DNA of 31,563 nt, from the NCBI GenBank assembly GCA_036244855.1, contig BQKZ01003033.1, positions 38,646 to 70,208 on the forward strand, given 5' to 3'. Below the pieces are notes generated by a model that saw only the letters and a list, made by a program, of their open reading frames with translations, did not search any database and was not told the DNA's origin. The stretch is from Temnopleurus reevesii (Eukaryota > Echinodermata > Echinoidea > Temnopleuroida > Temnopleuridae). This document shows positions 28,706 to 31,563 of this stretch, in pieces (positions within the stretch are counted from its first letter, which is position 1; each line of letters starts with the position of its first letter). A program made the position numbers and the translations under genes.

Positions 28706-29370
28706 GTGTAAGATAAACTCCTCAAAAAAGTTTGGAAATCTAAGTATACGGACACAAAGCATAAATATGGGAAATCTATATCCATATCGAGTCATATCAC
28801 TGAAAAGAGTGTTTTATTATCAGCTGAGTAATTCCCTTTGAAGTATAAAAAAGTATGGACGCAAAAGCTGCAAATCAGTAATTGATCTATTAATTATTGT
28901 CATGTTGTAAAACTATAGATTTAAATGGATAGAAGCATGTGAATGGATAGATCGATGAATAAGATAACGAATAATCAATGCAAATCAACTTGTAAAGATG
29001 TTTATTACAATGACTGGTAACAATCTAAAAATTTCACCTGAAAAAAAGCTCATTTATTAATTTTTTCACTCTGTAATTTATCGTTTCTTCCTGCTCTTGC
29101 ATCAATTTTATCCATTCAAAACCATATTAAATCGTGACACTACAGTAAGTCAATTAGAGATTTTGCAGTTCTTATTACTCTCATACCTTTGTTACTTTTA
29201 TAGGGAATTGCTTAGCCGTGAAATAACATATGTAAATAAATGATATGTCATTCTTTAGGTAATAAATCACTCTTTTCAGTGATATTGCCCGATATGGAAA
29301 TAAATTTCCCATATTTTTGCTATGTGTCCGTTAACTTAGATTTCCAAACTTTTTTTGAGGAGTTTATATA
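28706..29370. mobile_element. Foldback element with about 115-bp terminal inverted repeats
   Basis: The left arm (about 28706-28820) and right arm (about 29258-29370) are inverted copies. They share AAACTCCTCAAAAAAGTTTG, GGAAATCTAAGT, ACGGACACA, AATATGGGAAAT and TATCACTGAAAAGAGTG. The roughly 430-bp loop is AT-rich without a transposase frame. Non-autonomous. Confidence 0.9.
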
Positions 29371-30225
29371 TTTCATGATAAACATCCCTTAAAATTCACA
29401 TTTCTTAGTCGTTACCAAGATTATACTTGGGTTTTAATCTAATTTATACATTATTATTTTTTTTTCAATCTGTTGTCCGATTTGTCCACCAGGACGAGCG
29501 AACTAAATCCTTTTAATCGCTCGAATTTAAAAAAGTAGACTAACAGAAAATAAAATCACAAGTGCCATATACTCATATCCACTTTCTGTTTCATTGTCGT
29601 TTTTTTTAAGTATCATAAATGATGACCCAGCTCTTAATGTCAAATGACCCATTGTCACATACGAAAGTGAAACATGGCTTTACGAATTAATCAAATGAAG
29701 TGTTGATATTAATGCATTGTTAATCTAAATGGCACTGTCAGAAAAGACATTTATTTTGCTCGTTGTTTGGTAAGTCGTTCATGTTTTTTTCTTCAAAGTG
29801 ACAGTAGATAAAGGGCATTGTTGCACGAACACAAAGAATTTCCGACATAGCAACACTTTGGCTACTAACATTTCCTGAAAACAAGGACGAAATATTCATG
29901 ATCACAAACATAATAATAAACATCTATCAACGATACGAATCAACAAAAATAACAAGAACAAAAACTTCAAGAAAAACGCAAAGCAAATATGATGCCGTTA
30001 ATCTTCAAGAATTTAAAAAAAAAAAATCATACCGTGCTGCTCATTTGGACGTGTAATACTAATTTGGACTATCGAAGCTCTCCCAATATCAAAATTAGGA
30101 AATGACTAATAAAATAGTATAGTTAGCAAATTATGCAAAATAAGTAAATGAAATGTTGTGGTTTGTAAATCCTTCACATCAATATGAAATATATAGAACA
30201 GGGACCGCAAAATGTTTTGGAATGT
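29371..30225. other. No recognisable gene
   Basis: About 850 bp of AT-rich DNA. No domain, RNA gene or repeat family recognised. Confidence 0.55.
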
Positions 30226-30230
30226 GTGCG

Positions 30231-30268
30231 TTTTTTTTTTTTTTTTTTTTTTTTTGGGGGGGGGGGGG
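30231..30268. repeat. T25-G13 homopolymer block
   Basis: 25 consecutive T are followed by 13 consecutive G. A similar but interrupted T-then-G block is at 6454-6482. Confidence 0.95.
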
Positions 30269-30446
30269 TTCAAGGAGGCTGTGGATTAACATAACACACT
30301 CCCTAAGGCTTTCACGTGTACTAAAAATGGGGGCTGCAGTCTCCCATCCCCGTGTTCCGCGGTATCTTTTCAAGATGATAAAGTAAGATAGATATACACC
30401 AAAATATGTTCCAATGTAGGAAAGCATGGCGGCAAAGACCATTTTA

Positions 30447-30687
30447 GGGCGACTCACACCGCTCATCGTCGGCCTAGCGTTTTTGAAAATTTGAAACGCT
30501 CCCCGAGCGTAAAGTATACGCTGATCAAACGGTAGACTGACATTCGGCTTGCACCCAAGGAGCGTTCACCGAACGTCATTCTACCGTGTGACCTGCGTAT
30601 TTTTGCTTCCGAGAGCATTTCCAATTTTCAAATTTTCAAAAACGCTGGGCTGACGAAGGCTAAAAACGCAAAGGTGTGAGTCGGCCT
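30447..30687. repeat. MITE family B, complete copy
   Basis: Left GGGCGACTCACACC, right CTAAAAACGCAAAGGTGTGA then GTCGGCC. The interior holds AGCGTTTTTGAAAATTTGAA and its inverse AATTTTCAAAAACGCT, plus GAACG palindromes. About 240 bp. Confidence 0.88.
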
Positions 30688-30884
30688 CTACTCAATTCTT
30701 TGAGCATGTTGAGAATATGCATATCGATCACGTTTCCGTAATCTTAGCAATTCTGTTATGCTTCAAAAAGAAAGGTTCCTCAAGAGTTCTATATCCCGTA
30801 TAATTCAAACCTTAGGAAATTCCCTACTTGTCTATAGATTTCCTACAACCATGAAAACTGACACTTTAGAACCAGTCCTTAGGC

Positions 30885-31012
30885 CGCGGTCACATAGGAC
30901 CCCGGAAGCAACACGATTCAACACGACTCTTTGATAATTCACAGTTAACTGCCTCAGAACAAAGCGTCGTGTTGAATCGTGTTGCCTCCGGGGCCCTATG
31001 TGACCGTGGCTT
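30885..31012. repeat. MITE family F, complete copy
   Basis: Left GCCGCGGTCACATAGGACCC, right GGGGCCCTATGTGACCGTGG: near-perfect inverse ends. The arms continue through CAACACGATTCAACACGAC and its inverse. The loop is about 40 bp. A partial copy lies at 21784-21880. Confidence 0.9.
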
Positions 31013-31549
31013 TAACGGTGTTCTATAAAGAACCATTTTTATCAGGTTCTTTAACACGTAACTGTGGGAGGGCTCCTATGTAGGGACAAAATGTTTCCCA
31101 TTAATTACGTTATGGGTGAACTTGTTGGGATTATTAAAGAGAACATCAGACAAAAACATTTAATATGATCGCATGAATGATACATTAGCGACGTGTATGT
31201 CCAAAAATCACAATGACCGTTTTTGCACAAGCCTATTCCTGTAATAAAGTAGATCTGACCCGGAAGTAAACACTTAAGAGTCGACCACTAGCGTGACACG
31301 CAACACGCTCGCTCTGTGGGATACGGGAAATAGCAACAGGGATGTTGCCAAAATTACGCAAATAAACAATGAAAATGAATTCCCCCGCAATTCTCATCAA
31401 CTTGTGATGTTAATTCTATCGGCTTTATCGAGGATACATTACTTATTTTATTCCCACGGTATAAAAAATCAGATTAAAACATCACGTCATTTGATTGGTC
31501 AGTGCAGGGAATTCTCCCCTCACAATTCCCTGGTCAGTGTATTTAATTA
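31013..31549. other. No recognisable gene; terminal hairpin
   Basis: No coding call. CAGGGAATT (31505-31513) and AATTCCCTG (31524-31532) form a 9-bp stem flanked by direct GGTCAGTG words. Confidence 0.5.
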
Positions 31550-31563
31550 GGGGGGGGGGGGGG
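31550..31563. repeat. Terminal poly-G run, probable contig edge
   Basis: The sequence ends in 14 consecutive G. Ending exactly in a homopolymer suggests an assembly break rather than a biological boundary. Confidence 0.8.

Overview
The window reads as nuclear DNA of a marine invertebrate deuterostome, most likely an echinoderm. That assignment is an inference. It rests on AT-rich, repeat-dense non-coding DNA, several tRNA-derived SINEs, many small inverted-repeat (MITE or foldback) elements, long simple repeats, and intron-free receptor genes with eukaryotic Kozak contexts and signal peptides. There is no operon structure and no rRNA, CRISPR array or convincing functional tRNA.

Only two convincing protein genes are present, both on the + strand. 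The first (12875-15052, 725 aa) and second (23102-24517, 471 aa) are single-exon coding regions for type I membrane proteins. Each has a signal peptide, three immunoglobulin-like domains, a Ser/Thr/Pro/Ala-rich stalk, one uncharged transmembrane helix and a cytoplasmic tail. Their ectodomains share an unusual cysteine layout: extra cysteines in domain 1, and a four-cysteine domain 2 with a Cys-x-Trp and the same 54-residue spacing between the central cysteines. The tails are unrelated. The first is about 260 residues with nine tyrosines, including an ITIM-like V-x-Y-x-x-L. The second is about 57 residues with a CD28-like Tyr-Ser-Asn-Met and a C-terminal class I PDZ ligand. A cluster of divergent paralogous immune-type receptors with different signalling outputs is the best candidate here for an undescribed system.

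Layout: 1-8600 holds simple repeats (CT, AGT, CA), MITE copies and diverged tandem duplications. 8600-11500 holds a purine tract, a candidate exon, a hAT-like MITE, a minus-strand SINE, an AAT microsatellite and further MITEs. 11500-12600 is a five-unit degenerate tandem array ending about 270 bp before receptor 1. 12875-15052 is receptor 1, followed closely by a SINE. 15450-23100 is mostly MITEs and simple repeats, with one short orphan reading frame (21900-22073) that looks like a tyrosine-bearing tail. 23102-24517 is receptor 2. 24500-31563 is non-coding, with an 845-bp TA-flanked element, a 665-bp foldback element and more MITEs, and it ends in a G run that looks like a contig edge.

The two receptors probably act at the surface of an immune or coelomocyte-like cell, reading extracellular ligands and signalling through their own tails; neither transmembrane helix has a charge for adaptor pairing. 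Ligands and cell type cannot be read from the sequence.
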